Assembly: GCF_900110855.1 (NCBI RefSeq)
Contig: NZ_FOFA01000002.1
Span: 186,001-250,000 of the forward strand
Origin: Microlunatus flavus
GTDB taxonomy: Bacteria; Actinomycetota; Actinomycetes; Propionibacteriales; Propionibacteriaceae
Direction of reading: 5' to 3'
DNA length: 64,000 bases
Below the pieces are notes generated by a model. It ran no database searches. It saw only the letters and a program-made list of their open reading frames with translations, and had not been told where the DNA came from. Made by a program: the position numbers and the translations under genes. Each line of letters opens with the position of its first letter. Within the stretch, counting starts at the first letter, position 1. Below, piece by piece: positions 51,767 through 59,987 of the stretch.

Positions 51767-52641
51767 CCCGCTACCGGATCGAGCACGTGACGACGTACGA
51801 GTACGACGCCGACGTCACCGGGAGCTTCGGGCAGTTCCACCTGACGCCCCGGGACCTGCCGTGGCAGACGGTGCTGGAGCACCGGGTCGGCGTGGAGCCG
51901 GGGCCGGCGACCCTGCTGTCGCACACCGACCTCTACGGCAACACCAAGTCCTCGTTCCACGTGACCGACCCGCACACCCGGCTGGTCGTGCGGGCGGTGA
52001 CGCAGCTCGACGTCGTGCCGCCTGTGCTGCCGCCCGAGGCGCTCGCGGTGGCGTGGGAGGACGCCCGTCCCGCCGTGCGCACGGAGGAGCCGGACGCCTG
52101 GGAGGCCGCCGACTTCACCTTCGCCTCGCCCTACGTCGACGTGCCCGCCGCCGTCGAGGCGTACGCGCGGGAGTCCTTCACGCCCAGACGTGCGCTCGGG
52201 GAGGCGGCTACCGAGCTGATGCACCGGGTGCACGACGACTTCACCTACAAGCCGCGCTCGACGATCATCGGCGAGAAGGTCGTCGACCTGCTCGTGAAGC
52301 GCCACGGCGTGTGCCAGGACTTCTCGCACGTGATGGTCGCGGGGCTCCGCTCCCTCGGGCTGGCCGGCCGCTACGTCTCGGGCTACCTCGCCACCCGGCC
52401 GCCGCCCGGGCGCCCGCGCCTGGTCGGCGCCGACGCCAGCCACGCCTGGGTGGGCGTGTGGGTGCCGGGGGCCGGCTGGCTGCACCTCGACCCGACGAAC
52501 GACCGCCTCACCGACGCCTCCCACGCCACCGTGGCGTGGGGGCGCGACTACGGCGACGTGCCGCCCGTGCGCGGCGTGATCTTCACCGAGGCCAAGCACT
52601 CCTCGATGAAGGTCTCCGTCGACATGGCCCCCGCCGCCTGA
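51763..52641 (+). CDS. Transglutaminase family protein (stand-alone)
   Basis: Protein of 292 residues with N-terminal beta domain (MTRYRIEHVTTYEYDADVTG, FHLTPRDLPWQ) and transglutaminase core. The triad is intact: Cys184 in KRHGVCQDFSHVMVAGLRSL, His227 in DASHAWVGVWVPG and Asp243 in HLDPTND. No signal peptide is seen, so it probably acts in the cytoplasm, on a peptide made by the two upstream proteins. ATG start overlapping the previous stop (ATGA). Last gene of the module; the next gene has its own promoter. Confidence 0.92.
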   Translation: MTRYRIEHVTTYEYDADVTGSFGQFHLTPRDLPWQTVLEHRVGVEPGPATLLSHTDLYGNTKSSFHVTDPHTRLVVRAVTQLDVVPPVLPPEALAVAWEDARPAVRTEEPDAWEAADFTFASPYVDVPAAVEAYARESFTPRRALGEAATELMHRVHDDFTYKPRSTIIGEKVVDLLVKRHGVCQDFSHVMVAGLRSLGLAGRYVSGYLATRPPPGRPRLVGADASHAWVGVWVPGAGWLHLDPTNDRLTDASHATVAWGRDYGDVPPVRGVIFTEAKHSSMKVSVDMAPAA

Positions 52642-52691
52642 GGTCCCGCCGCCTGGCCCCCGGCGGCCCGGCCGCCCGCGCGGGGGCTGGC

Positions 52692-52697
52692 TAGCCT
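52692..52697 (+). promoter_or_regulatory. -10 hexamer TAGCCT, probable leaderless promoter
   Basis: TAGCCT ends 6 nt before the GTG at 52704. Confidence 0.5.
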
Positions 52698-52703
52698 GAC
52701 GCG

Positions 52704-53000
52704 GTGATCCGCCACACCGTCGCGTTCCGTCTCGTCCACCCCGAGGGCTCGCCCGAGGAGCAGGCGTTCCTCACCGAGGGTCCGGCGCTGCTGCGGGCGA
52801 TCCCCGGCGTCGAGGACTTCGTCGTGTCGCGCCAGGTCGGAGCCAAGAGCACCCTGCGGTTCCAGTTCGCCATGACCTTCGCCGACCAGGCGGCGTACGA
52901 CGCGTACGACGCGCACCCCGACCACCGGCGGTTCGTGGAGACGCGGTGGGCGGGCGAGGTCGCGGAGTTCGCCGAGCTCGACCTGGTGCCGTACCCCTGA
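52704..53000 (+). CDS. Dabb (stress-responsive alpha-beta barrel) protein
   Basis: Protein of 98 residues, a dimeric ferredoxin-like fold: IRHTVAFRLVHPEGSPEEQAF, then PGVEDFVVSRQVGAKS, FAMTFADQAAYDAYDAHPDH and RFVETRW. The family includes plant stress proteins and some polyketide cyclases; the bacterial single-domain members have no fixed role. GTG start in a leaderless context. Convergent with the phosphoesterase gene, with a hairpin between. Confidence 0.88.
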   Translation: MIRHTVAFRLVHPEGSPEEQAFLTEGPALLRAIPGVEDFVVSRQVGAKSTLRFQFAMTFADQAAYDAYDAHPDHRRFVETRWAGEVAEFAELDLVPYP

Positions 53001-53038
53001 CCGTCACCTCGGCTCGCCGCTGAGCCGCTGACGCGCGA

Positions 53039-53078
53039 GAGCCGCCGCCGACCCGCGGGTGCGGGTCGACGACGGCTC
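53039..53078. terminator. Terminator hairpin between convergent genes
   Basis: GAGCCGCCGCCGACCCGC pairs with GCGGGTCGACGACGGCTC with two mismatches and a 4-nt loop (GGGT). Confidence 0.65.
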
Positions 53079-53109
53079 GTCGTCAGGCGGGAGGGCCAGG
53101 CGGGAGGGG

Positions 53110-55941
53110 TCAGCGGTCCCCGTCGACCCCCGGGATGTCCGCGCCGGGCACGTCGGCCGGGGCGTAGAGCTTGTCGTCACCCGGGTAGGGCTTCACCCAG
53201 CCGTGCGTCTGGTACCAGGTGTAGCGGTTCAGCTGCTCCGGGTGGGCGTAGTCCGGGATCGCCCCGTTGCCCGTCAGGTGCTGCGACTGGCTCCACTGCT
53301 CCCAGGCCTTGGCCAGCGGCTGCTGGGCCGCCGGCACGGCCGCCGCCTTCTCGGACTCCGCGCGGACCTTCTTCGCCGCGGCGCCCTTCTTGCCGAGCGT
53401 GTCGGTCCCGCAGCTCGGCTGCGTCACCAGGCCCTCGGTGAGCGGGACCCGGTTGGGCACCGCGGTGAACGGCGTGAGGTCCGGCTTGTCGGTGAAGGCG
53501 CCGTACATCGGCGTGGCCGCCGCGACCTTCTGGTTGAGCGGCGCCGCGCCGAGGATCTGCTCGATCGTGCGCACCATCGTGATCTGGGAGTAGTAGGTGC
53601 TGTCGACCTTGCCGTGCTGCGCGTACGGGCTGATGATCTGCACCGGCGCACGGTGGCCGTCGACGTGGTCCACGCCGTCCTGGCTGTCGTCCTCGACGAC
53701 GAAGATCGCCGAGTCCTTCCAGTAGCGGCTGTGCGAGATCGCCGAGACGATCTTGCCCACCGCCAGGTCGCCGTCGGCCACCTGCGCACGCGGGTCGGCC
53801 GGGCCGCCGGTGTGGTCGCTGGAGAGCCACATCATGTTCAGGCTCGCCGGACCCCGCTTGGCGAACTCCTTCTTCCAGATCTGGAACCGGTACTGGTCGG
53901 GGATCGCCGTGTCGAACTGCGGCGCGTCGTGGTTGGACACCGCGTTCAGCGAGGGGATCGGCGACTGGTCGTCCACCCGGATCGCCGGGTCGGTGAGCTG
54001 GGCGGGGTCGCCGCCCTTGTCGACGTTCTGCGACGCGCAGTAGTACTGCTGCCAGGTCGCCGCCTCCGGCTTGTTCTCGAACGCCATGAACTCGCCGAAG
54101 TTGCGCACGCTGCCGCCCGCGGCCTGCACCGCGGTCCACAGGAAGCCGGAGCGCTGGTGGCCGAGCACGTCGTTCTCGGTGTCGTAGCTGCGCAGGTACT
54201 CCCCGGCGCTCGACTCGGTGTACTCCGGGTTGTCGCCCTGCATCACCCAGTTGTGGCCCTCGGCGGAGTTGGTGCCGACGTCGTAGAAGTTGTCGTACAG
54301 GCCGAACTGGCGCGCGAGCGCGTGCTGGTTGGGCGTGACCTTCTCCCCGAACTGCGCCAGCGTCGGGTCGCCGTTGCCGCGCGTGTCGTCGCCGTAGACC
54401 TGGTCGTAGGTCCGGTTCTCCTTGACGAGCAGGAACACGTGCTTGATCTTGGACGGGTCGCCGATCTTCTTCGGCACCGCCACCGGGGCGGCCTTGGTGG
54501 CGCCCGCCTTGGCCACGTCGCTGCCGGTCCACCCGTTCTGGGCGAAGACCGTCTTCGTGTACGCCGCGATCTGGGCGTCGGTGGGCAGCGTGAAGCGGGT
54601 CAGCGAGCCGGTCGTGCTGTGGGTGTTGTGGTCGGTGGCCGAGACCGTCCCGAAGCCCTTGCTGATCGTCTGCTCCGGGCCGCGCGCGTCGATCCCGCGC
54701 GTGTTGGTGACGACGACCTGGCCGCCCGCCTCGGCGATGTCGGCGGGGAAGTAGTCGGTCGGCAGCAGGCCGAGGTAGCTCACCGGCTCCTGCGGCGTGC
54801 CGCCGTAGCGGTAGACGGCGACCGCGTTGGCGCGGGCGAGCGTGACCAGCAGGTGCCCGTCGCGGGTCAGCACGACGCTGGTCGGTGAGTAGCCGACGTT
54901 CGACGACTCCCACGGCCGGGTGGCGATCGTCTGCACGACCTTGCCGAGGGTGGTGTCGACCACGGAGACCGTGTCGTTGAACGTGTTCGTCACGAACAGC
55001 GCGTTCCCGGCCGCGTACATCGCGGTGGGGTGCAGCCCGACCCGGATGGCGGCGACCGGCGACCCGGCGGCGGCGGTGTCGATCACGCTGAGCGTGCCGG
55101 AGGTCGAGGTGCCCTTGAAGGCGTTCGCCGGCACCTGGGTGCCGTACGACTCGATCGTCGTGTCGCCGGCCACGGCCTGCCGGCCGCCCTCGTTGCTCAC
55201 GTAGAGCTTCGTGCCGACCAGGACGACGGCCCGCGGGGCGATGCCGACCTGCCAGGTCCGCTTCACCGCGCCGGTCGCCGCGTCGATCGCCACGACGGTG
55301 TTCTGCCCGTTGAGCGGCGCGAAGACGGTGGTGCCGTCGGGGGAGAACGTCGCCTTGCCGGGCAGCGCCTGGAGCGCGCTCAGCTGGGTGTTCGGGTCCG
55401 GGGTGATCGGCTTGGTGGGCAGGGCGATGGTCGTCGGCCGGGTGAGCGAGCCGTCGACCTGCACGTCGAAGCGGGTGAAGCCGTTCGCCTGCGGCAGCCA
55501 GAGCTGCTTGCCGTCGGGGGAGAACGACGGGCCCTCCTGGCCGACGGTGCGGTCGTCCAGCTTGGTGTTCACGCCGGGCTGGCTACCGACCAGCCACACG
55601 GGCTTCTGCGCGGCGAGGTCGAAGACCTGCAGGACCACGCCGCTGTCGGCGCTGGACGCGGCGAGGAACCGCCCGTCCGGGCTGACCGCCGAACCCATGA
55701 ACTTGCCGTACTTGGTGACCAGCCGCTGCCCGAGGGGCTTGAGGGACTGGTCGGAGGAGATCTGCAGCCCGGTGGCGTACGTGCTGCCGACCTGCTGCTG
55801 GCCGAGCGAGACCGTGCTGGCGTCGGCGGCGCCGCTGCCGGCGACCGCGAGCGCGGCGACGCCGACGAGCACGAGGCGCCCGGGTCGACGGCGGAGGAAC
55901 GCGGAACCGCTGGAGGTCCTGCGTCGACGGGTGACCTGCAT
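53110..55941 (-). CDS. Secreted beta-propeller plus phosphoesterase protein
   Basis: Protein of 943 residues. The N-terminal Arg-rich signal/anchor (about 20-42) precedes a seven-bladed-type propeller (about 50-430, FSPDGKQLWLPQANG and FSPDGTTVFAPLNGQ repeats). A phosphoesterase domain of the phospholipase C/acid phosphatase type follows (about 495-850): HVFLLVKENRTYDQVYGDD, SAEGHNWVMQGDNPEY and VVEDDSQDGVDHVDGHRAPV. Asp, Asn and His in these segments bind the metals. It probably hydrolyses phosphate esters outside the cell; the substrate is unknown. ATG start. Third gene of an operon with an ABC ATPase and permease; 2 bp separate it from the permease. Confidence 0.87.
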   Translation of the reverse strand: MQVTRRRRTSSGSAFLRRRPGRLVLVGVAALAVAGSGAADASTVSLGQQQVGSTYATGLQISSDQSLKPLGQRLVTKYGKFMGSAVSPDGRFLAASSADSGVVLQVFDLAAQKPVWLVGSQPGVNTKLDDRTVGQEGPSFSPDGKQLWLPQANGFTRFDVQVDGSLTRPTTIALPTKPITPDPNTQLSALQALPGKATFSPDGTTVFAPLNGQNTVVAIDAATGAVKRTWQVGIAPRAVVLVGTKLYVSNEGGRQAVAGDTTIESYGTQVPANAFKGTSTSGTLSVIDTAAAGSPVAAIRVGLHPTAMYAAGNALFVTNTFNDTVSVVDTTLGKVVQTIATRPWESSNVGYSPTSVVLTRDGHLLVTLARANAVAVYRYGGTPQEPVSYLGLLPTDYFPADIAEAGGQVVVTNTRGIDARGPEQTISKGFGTVSATDHNTHSTTGSLTRFTLPTDAQIAAYTKTVFAQNGWTGSDVAKAGATKAAPVAVPKKIGDPSKIKHVFLLVKENRTYDQVYGDDTRGNGDPTLAQFGEKVTPNQHALARQFGLYDNFYDVGTNSAEGHNWVMQGDNPEYTESSAGEYLRSYDTENDVLGHQRSGFLWTAVQAAGGSVRNFGEFMAFENKPEAATWQQYYCASQNVDKGGDPAQLTDPAIRVDDQSPIPSLNAVSNHDAPQFDTAIPDQYRFQIWKKEFAKRGPASLNMMWLSSDHTGGPADPRAQVADGDLAVGKIVSAISHSRYWKDSAIFVVEDDSQDGVDHVDGHRAPVQIISPYAQHGKVDSTYYSQITMVRTIEQILGAAPLNQKVAAATPMYGAFTDKPDLTPFTAVPNRVPLTEGLVTQPSCGTDTLGKKGAAAKKVRAESEKAAAVPAAQQPLAKAWEQWSQSQHLTGNGAIPDYAHPEQLNRYTWYQTHGWVKPYPGDDKLYAPADVPGADIPGVDGDR

Positions 55942-55943
55942 GG

Positions 55944-57311
55944 TCAGTCCTTCCGAGGGGGTGGGAGCAGGTCGACGAGGCCGTCGAACTGCCAGAGGGG
56001 GTTGGGCGCCGTGCCGTAGCGCGCCCGGAGGAGGAAGAAGCCGTTCACGTCCTGGGGTCCGTCGCCGTCGGCCACGTAGCGGCCGTCCGCGGCGACGTCG
56101 AGCTGGTAGACCGCGGAGCCGACGGCCCGCGCGCCCGGCAGGTGCCACGAGACGACGCAGCGCCAGTCGTTGCCGGGGCCCTCGTCCTCGACCAGCGAGC
56201 CGCCCTTGTCGCACGCGGCGCTGCTCTGCAGCTGCGCCTCGGTGACGTCGGGCCGGCCCAGCTCCTGCGACTGCAGCCGGTAGAGGTGCCCGTAGGTCGT
56301 GGCGAGGGAGGTCTCGAGGCGCGCCCGGTCGACGCCGGAACCGGTGGCGGGGGTGGCGACGGACACGACCAGCACGGAGACCGCGGCCAGCGCGGCGAGC
56401 GGGAGCAGCCCGGTCAGCACCAGCCGGCGGCCCGAGCCGTCGTCGGCCGGGTTGGTGAAGTCGCGCCGCAGGAACAGCCGGTACGCCACGGCCGTGGCGA
56501 CCACGGCCCAGGCCAGGGCGACGAGGACGCCCACGACCAGCGGACCCGGCGCCACGTGCTCGACGAACAGGCCGCGCCAGGCCGTGAAGCCCTGGCTGGG
56601 CAGCGCCAGCCGCACCGCGAGCGGGAGGGGCAGGAGCTGGACGACGGCCAGCGCCACGGCCAGTACCGCGGGCGTCACCAGCCCCATCGGGGAGCGGCCC
56701 AGGGCGACGGAGCCGAGCAGGCCGACCGCGGCGAACGCGGCGGTCGGGGCCAGCACGCACAGCCACGCCAGGACGTAGCGGCCGGCGAGACCGGCCCCAG
56801 CGAGCGGGTAGCCGTCGAGCCCGGCGAGCGGACGGTTCCCCGCCGCCAGCAGGCCGCCGACGAGACCGGAGGCGGCGAGACCGAGGACGAGCAGGCCGAT
56901 GACGGTCGCGCTGGCGAGCGCCTTGCCCGCGAAGACCCGCCGCGGGGAGCGCACCGCGACCAGCAGGTGGCGCCAGGTGCCCAGGCGGTCCTCGACGGCG
57001 AAGACGTCGCCGGCGACGAGGGCCGTCAGCAGCGGCAGCGCCCACAGGCAGGCGAAGGCGAGCACGACCAGCGCGCCCGACCAGCCGGTCGCGTGCATCA
57101 GGCGTCCGAAGACGGTGTCGGCCGGCAGCGCGCTCTGGCGGCTCACGATCCCCACGAACGCTCCCGGGGCGAGCCAGCAGGCCAGCAGCAGGAGGCGTAC
57201 CCGCCACTGCGTGACCAGCTTGAGCAGCTCGAAGCGGTACGTCCGGACCAGGGGCGCGGGCCGGACGGCCGACGCGGCGCGGACCGCCGGGGCCGTCGCG
57301 ACGGCGCTCAC
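55944..57311 (-). CDS. ABC-2-type permease with C-terminal extracytoplasmic domain
   Basis: Protein of 455 residues with about seven hydrophobic segments (from residue 38 to about 330). The first cytoplasmic loop contains VEDRLGTWRHLLVAVRSPRRVFAGK, as in ABC-2 exporter permeases. After the last helix (LLPLAALAAVSVLVVSVAT) comes a hydrophilic domain of about 125 residues with two Cys (SAACDKGG, WRCVVSW), probably disulfide-bonded outside the cell. Such an appended domain is unusual for an ABC-2 permease. GTG start overlapping the ATPase stop (GTGA). Works with the ATPase at 57308. Confidence 0.8.
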   Translation of the reverse strand: MSAVATAPAVRAASAVRPAPLVRTYRFELLKLVTQWRVRLLLLACWLAPGAFVGIVSRQSALPADTVFGRLMHATGWSGALVVLAFACLWALPLLTALVAGDVFAVEDRLGTWRHLLVAVRSPRRVFAGKALASATVIGLLVLGLAASGLVGGLLAAGNRPLAGLDGYPLAGAGLAGRYVLAWLCVLAPTAAFAAVGLLGSVALGRSPMGLVTPAVLAVALAVVQLLPLPLAVRLALPSQGFTAWRGLFVEHVAPGPLVVGVLVALAWAVVATAVAYRLFLRRDFTNPADDGSGRRLVLTGLLPLAALAAVSVLVVSVATPATGSGVDRARLETSLATTYGHLYRLQSQELGRPDVTEAQLQSSAACDKGGSLVEDEGPGNDWRCVVSWHLPGARAVGSAVYQLDVAADGRYVADGDGPQDVNGFFLLRARYGTAPNPLWQFDGLVDLLPPPRKD

Positions 57312-58273
57312 CGGAGCGGCCCCACGACGTCGTCCGGCCGGTCCTCGGGCTCGTCACCGGTGAGGGCCAGGAAGGCCGCCTCCAGCGGGGCGACGACCGG
57401 GCCCAGCTCGCGCAGCTGCACGCCGGCGCAGACGAGGCGGACGACCAGCTCGTCGACGGCGGTCAGCGAGCCGCGGACGACGAGCGCGTCGTCCCCGGGG
57501 CGCCGGCCGGTGCCCGGCTCGACGACGCGGACCCCGGGCACCTGCTCGGCGACGGAGCGGGCCGCGGCCGGGTCGGTGGTGCGGACGAGGTGGTCGATCT
57601 CGCCGCTCTCGGCGACGAGCTTCTCCACCGGGCCCGCGAAGACCACCCGGCCGGTCGTGAGGAGGGTGACCTCGGAGCACAGCTCGGCGAGGTCGTCCAT
57701 CCGGTGGCTCGAGAGCACGACCGCCGTGCCGGCCGCCGCGAGACCGGCGACGACCGCGTGCACCTGGCGGCGGGCGCCGGGGTCGAGACCGTTCGTGGGC
57801 TCGTCGAGCACCAGCAGGCGGGGCCGGGTGAGCATCGCCGACGCGAGCCCGAGGCGCTGCCGCATGCCGAGGGAGAAACCGCGGACGCGGTCGTCGGCGA
57901 CCTCGGTCAGGCCGACCTGGTCGAGCGCCCACGCCACGTCGTCGGCGTGGGCGTCGCGCAGCGAGGCGAGGGCGGCGAGGTTCTGGCGCGGGGTGAGGGA
58001 GGGGTAGAGCCCGGGCTCGTCGACGAAGCCGGCGACGTCGGCCGGCGCCGCCCCGGTCCGGCCGACGACCGTCCCGAGGACCTCGAGGCGGCCGCGGTCG
58101 GCCGCGGTCAGGCCGAGGAGCAGGCCCAGCAGGGTCGACTTGCCGGCACCGTTCGGCCCGACGAGGCCGTGGACCTGGCCCTCCTCCACGTCGAGGTCGA
58201 CGTGGTCCAGCGCGACCACGTCGCCGAACGTCTTGACGACGCCGCGCGCACGGACCGCTGACGCTCCACCCAC
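57308..58273 (-). CDS. ABC transporter ATP-binding protein
   Basis: ATPase of 321 residues. Walker A is GPNGAGKST (about 39-47), the Q-loop lies near DEPGLYPSLTPRQNL, the signature is GFSLGMRQRL (about 132-141) and Walker B is LLVLDEPTNGLD (about 152-163). The H-loop is VLSSHRMDDLAELC. The C-terminal 90 residues form the extra domain seen in drug- and antibiotic-exporter ATPases (DrrA/CcmA class). The GTG start has GGGGGAG 5 nt upstream. It heads the operon ATPase, permease, phosphoesterase. Confidence 0.93.
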   Translation of the reverse strand: MGGASAVRARGVVKTFGDVVALDHVDLDVEEGQVHGLVGPNGAGKSTLLGLLLGLTAADRGRLEVLGTVVGRTGAAPADVAGFVDEPGLYPSLTPRQNLAALASLRDAHADDVAWALDQVGLTEVADDRVRGFSLGMRQRLGLASAMLTRPRLLVLDEPTNGLDPGARRQVHAVVAGLAAAGTAVVLSSHRMDDLAELCSEVTLLTTGRVVFAGPVEKLVAESGEIDHLVRTTDPAAARSVAEQVPGVRVVEPGTGRRPGDDALVVRGSLTAVDELVVRLVCAGVQLRELGPVVAPLEAAFLALTGDEPEDRPDDVVGPLR

Positions 58274-58407
58274 CTGTGCTCCCCCCGAGGACTACTGAGG
58301 GAACCTAAGAACTCCGAGGTGAACGCAGGAGGGTCGATCAGGAGAACGGCAGCCGAACGAATCGTGGTCGGCCGGGGTCGGGCCGGCGCGAGCGACGCGC
58401 CTGGGTG

Positions 58408-58611
58408 CTAGAAGCCGCTGCCGGCGTAGTCCTCGCCGGCGGGTTCGGGGCGCTCGGCGCCGTCGGGGGCGTTCGTGCTGCCCTCGGCGTAGTCGTCCTC
58501 GACGACCGGACCCTGGCCGGGGTCCGGGTCGGACGGCTGGGGCGGGTCCGGCACCTCCGCGAGCTGCGCGTCGTCCATCTGGCGGGGGTCGTCCTGCGTG
58601 GGATCGGTCAT
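58408..58611 (-). CDS. Small acidic Pro-rich hypothetical protein
   Basis: Protein of 67 residues, rich in Asp, Glu and Pro, with no hydrophobic segment, probably disordered. It begins MTDPTQDDPRQMDD and ends AGEDYAGSGF. ATG start with a weak purine stretch upstream (AGCAGGG). It resembles in composition the acidic protein at 18110. No family is recognised. Confidence 0.55.
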   Translation of the reverse strand: MTDPTQDDPRQMDDAQLAEVPDPPQPSDPDPGQGPVVEDDYAEGSTNAPDGAERPEPAGEDYAGSGF

Positions 58612-58666
58612 GGACCCTGCTTACCCGGGCTCGGGCCGAGCACCAGCCGCGGGCCCGCCGGAGCAG

Positions 58667-58701
58667 GCAGCGGCTCCCGCACCAGGTGCGGGAGCCGCTG
58701 C
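58667..58701 (-). terminator. Terminator hairpin after the 26-residue protein gene
   Basis: GCAGCGGCTCCCGCAC and GTGCGGGAGCCGCTGC are perfectly complementary over 16 bp with a 3-nt centre. It is placed 23 bp after the stop of the small hydrophobic protein. Confidence 0.75.
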
Positions 58702-58723
58702 TGTCGTGTCCTCGCGGAACCTG

Positions 58724-58804
58724 TCAGGTGAGCTGCAGGATCACGATCACGAGGATGATGATCACCAGGATACCGATGATCGTGCCGATGAGGCCTCGGT
58801 TCAT
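58724..58804 (-). CDS. 26-residue hydrophobic single-helix membrane peptide
   Basis: A very short gene: MNRGLIGTIIGILVIIILVI plus six more residues (ending LQLT). One membrane helix with a positive N-terminus. It has a good ribosome site (GGAAGGA, 5 nt spacing) before the ATG and a strong terminator after the stop, so it looks like a real independent gene. It could be a membrane-regulatory peptide or a toxin-like peptide, or one of the many small uncharacterised membrane proteins; function unknown. Confidence 0.7.
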   Translation of the reverse strand: MNRGLIGTIIGILVIIILVIVILQLT

Positions 58805-59049
58805 GGTCGTCCTTCCTCTCGTCCACGTCGGGCGCGTAGTCGCGCCGAGACCATGACACCAGCGGTGGTGCCGACGCTGGTACATCTTCAGGGGTGTACG
58901 AAGGGTGGCGCCGCTCCGTTCGCTGAAAAGGGGTCGCTCGATCGCGTCGGGCGGGCCGGCCGAGCGTGGGTCCGGCGGCTCCCGGCGATCGAGGGACCCG
59001 GATCCAGCGGCGCTCCTCGTGCTGCCCTCCGGCCCGGGCCAGGGGAGGG

Positions 59050-59583
59050 TCAGCCGCGCGGGACCGCGTACGCCAGCAGGGACGCGCTGCCCGGGCCGAG
59101 CCCGGTCCACGGTCCGTCGACCGCGAGCACCGCGACGGCGCTGGTCGGGAACTCCCCGACCGGGCCCGTGCCGGTGGCGCGGTTGAGCCGTTCTGCGAGG
59201 TCGGGGACGCCCGGGGAGTGCCCGACGAGGACGGCGGTGCGGACGTCGGGCGCCAGCGCGCGGACCAGGTCGAGGAGGGTGTCCGACCACGCCTCGTAGA
59301 CGGCTGCCTCGTACCGGACCGGGACGTCGGCCAGCAGCGGGGCCGCGGAGGTGGCGCCCGACCACGTCTGCCGCGTGCGGAGCGCCGTCGAGCACAGGAC
59401 GAGATCAGGGCGGCCGACCTCCGCCGCGAGCCAGCGACCGGCTGCGGCGGCGTCGCGCCGGCCGCGGTCGTTCAGCGGACGGTCCGCGTCGGCGAGCCCG
59501 GCCTCGGCCCACGACGACTTCGCGTGGCGCAGCAGCACCAGCCGCCGGGCCGTGGTGCCCGCGCCCCCTCCGTCCGTCGTCAT
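59050..59583 (-). CDS. sixA: SixA-like phosphohistidine phosphatase
   Basis: Histidine phosphatase of 177 residues. The catalytic RHAKSSW (His at about 20) follows LVLLRHAK. NDRGRRDAAAAGRWLA and STALRTRQTW supply further phosphate-binding Arg residues, and VLVGHSPG (about 120) holds the second His. In E. coli SixA removes phosphate from His of phosphorelay or PTS proteins; the target here is unknown. ATG start with AAGGAG overlapping the stop of the upstream DUF3039 gene 10 bp away, so the two are likely cotranscribed. Confidence 0.9.
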   Translation of the reverse strand: MTTDGGGAGTTARRLVLLRHAKSSWAEAGLADADRPLNDRGRRDAAAAGRWLAAEVGRPDLVLCSTALRTRQTWSGATSAAPLLADVPVRYEAAVYEAWSDTLLDLVRALAPDVRTAVLVGHSPGVPDLAERLNRATGTGPVGEFPTSAVAVLAVDGPWTGLGPGSASLLAYAVPRG

Positions 59584-59593
59584 GACCCGCAGG

Positions 59594-59860
59594 TCACTCC
59601 TTGTCGCCGCCGGAGCGCAGGCTCTCCCAGATCTCCTTGCACTCCGGGCACACCGGGAAGCGCTCGGGGTCGCGGCTGGGGATCCAGACCTTGCCGCACA
59701 GGGCCACCACCGGGGTGCCCATGACCATCGCCTCGGTCAGCTTCTCCTTGGGCACGTAGTGGGCGAACCGCTCGTGGTCGCCCTCCTCCACGCGGAACTC
59801 GCGGGTCTCGGTCCGCTCGTCGACGATCGTCTCGGCGCCAGGTGCTGTCTGCTGACTCAC
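59594..59860 (-). CDS. DUF3039 zinc-binding protein
   Basis: Protein of 88 residues with the DUF3039 pattern: HERFAHYVPKEKLTEAMVMG, then PVVALCGKVWIPSRDPERFP and VCPECKEIWESL. Three Cys plus His residues probably bind zinc. Function unknown but conserved across actinobacteria, often near helicase and MFS genes as here. GTG start with TACACT 7 nt upstream. Confidence 0.9.
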   Translation of the reverse strand: MSQQTAPGAETIVDERTETREFRVEEGDHERFAHYVPKEKLTEAMVMGTPVVALCGKVWIPSRDPERFPVCPECKEIWESLRSGGDKE

Positions 59861-59867
59861 GACGGTC

Positions 59868-59873
59868 AGTGTA
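59868..59873 (-). promoter_or_regulatory. -10 hexamer TACACT, probable leaderless promoter of the DUF3039-sixA pair
   Basis: Minus-strand TACACT ends 7 nt before the GTG at 59860. Confidence 0.5.
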
Positions 59874-59987
59874 GAGAGGTCGGACCACGGGGGCACCCCT
59901 TCCACGGCGTCGCGTACGCGCGCCCGCGTGCGCAGGGCGTCTGGAACCGGTTTCGTCTTCGGCCCGTCAGGTGGTGGACTGAGGGCG

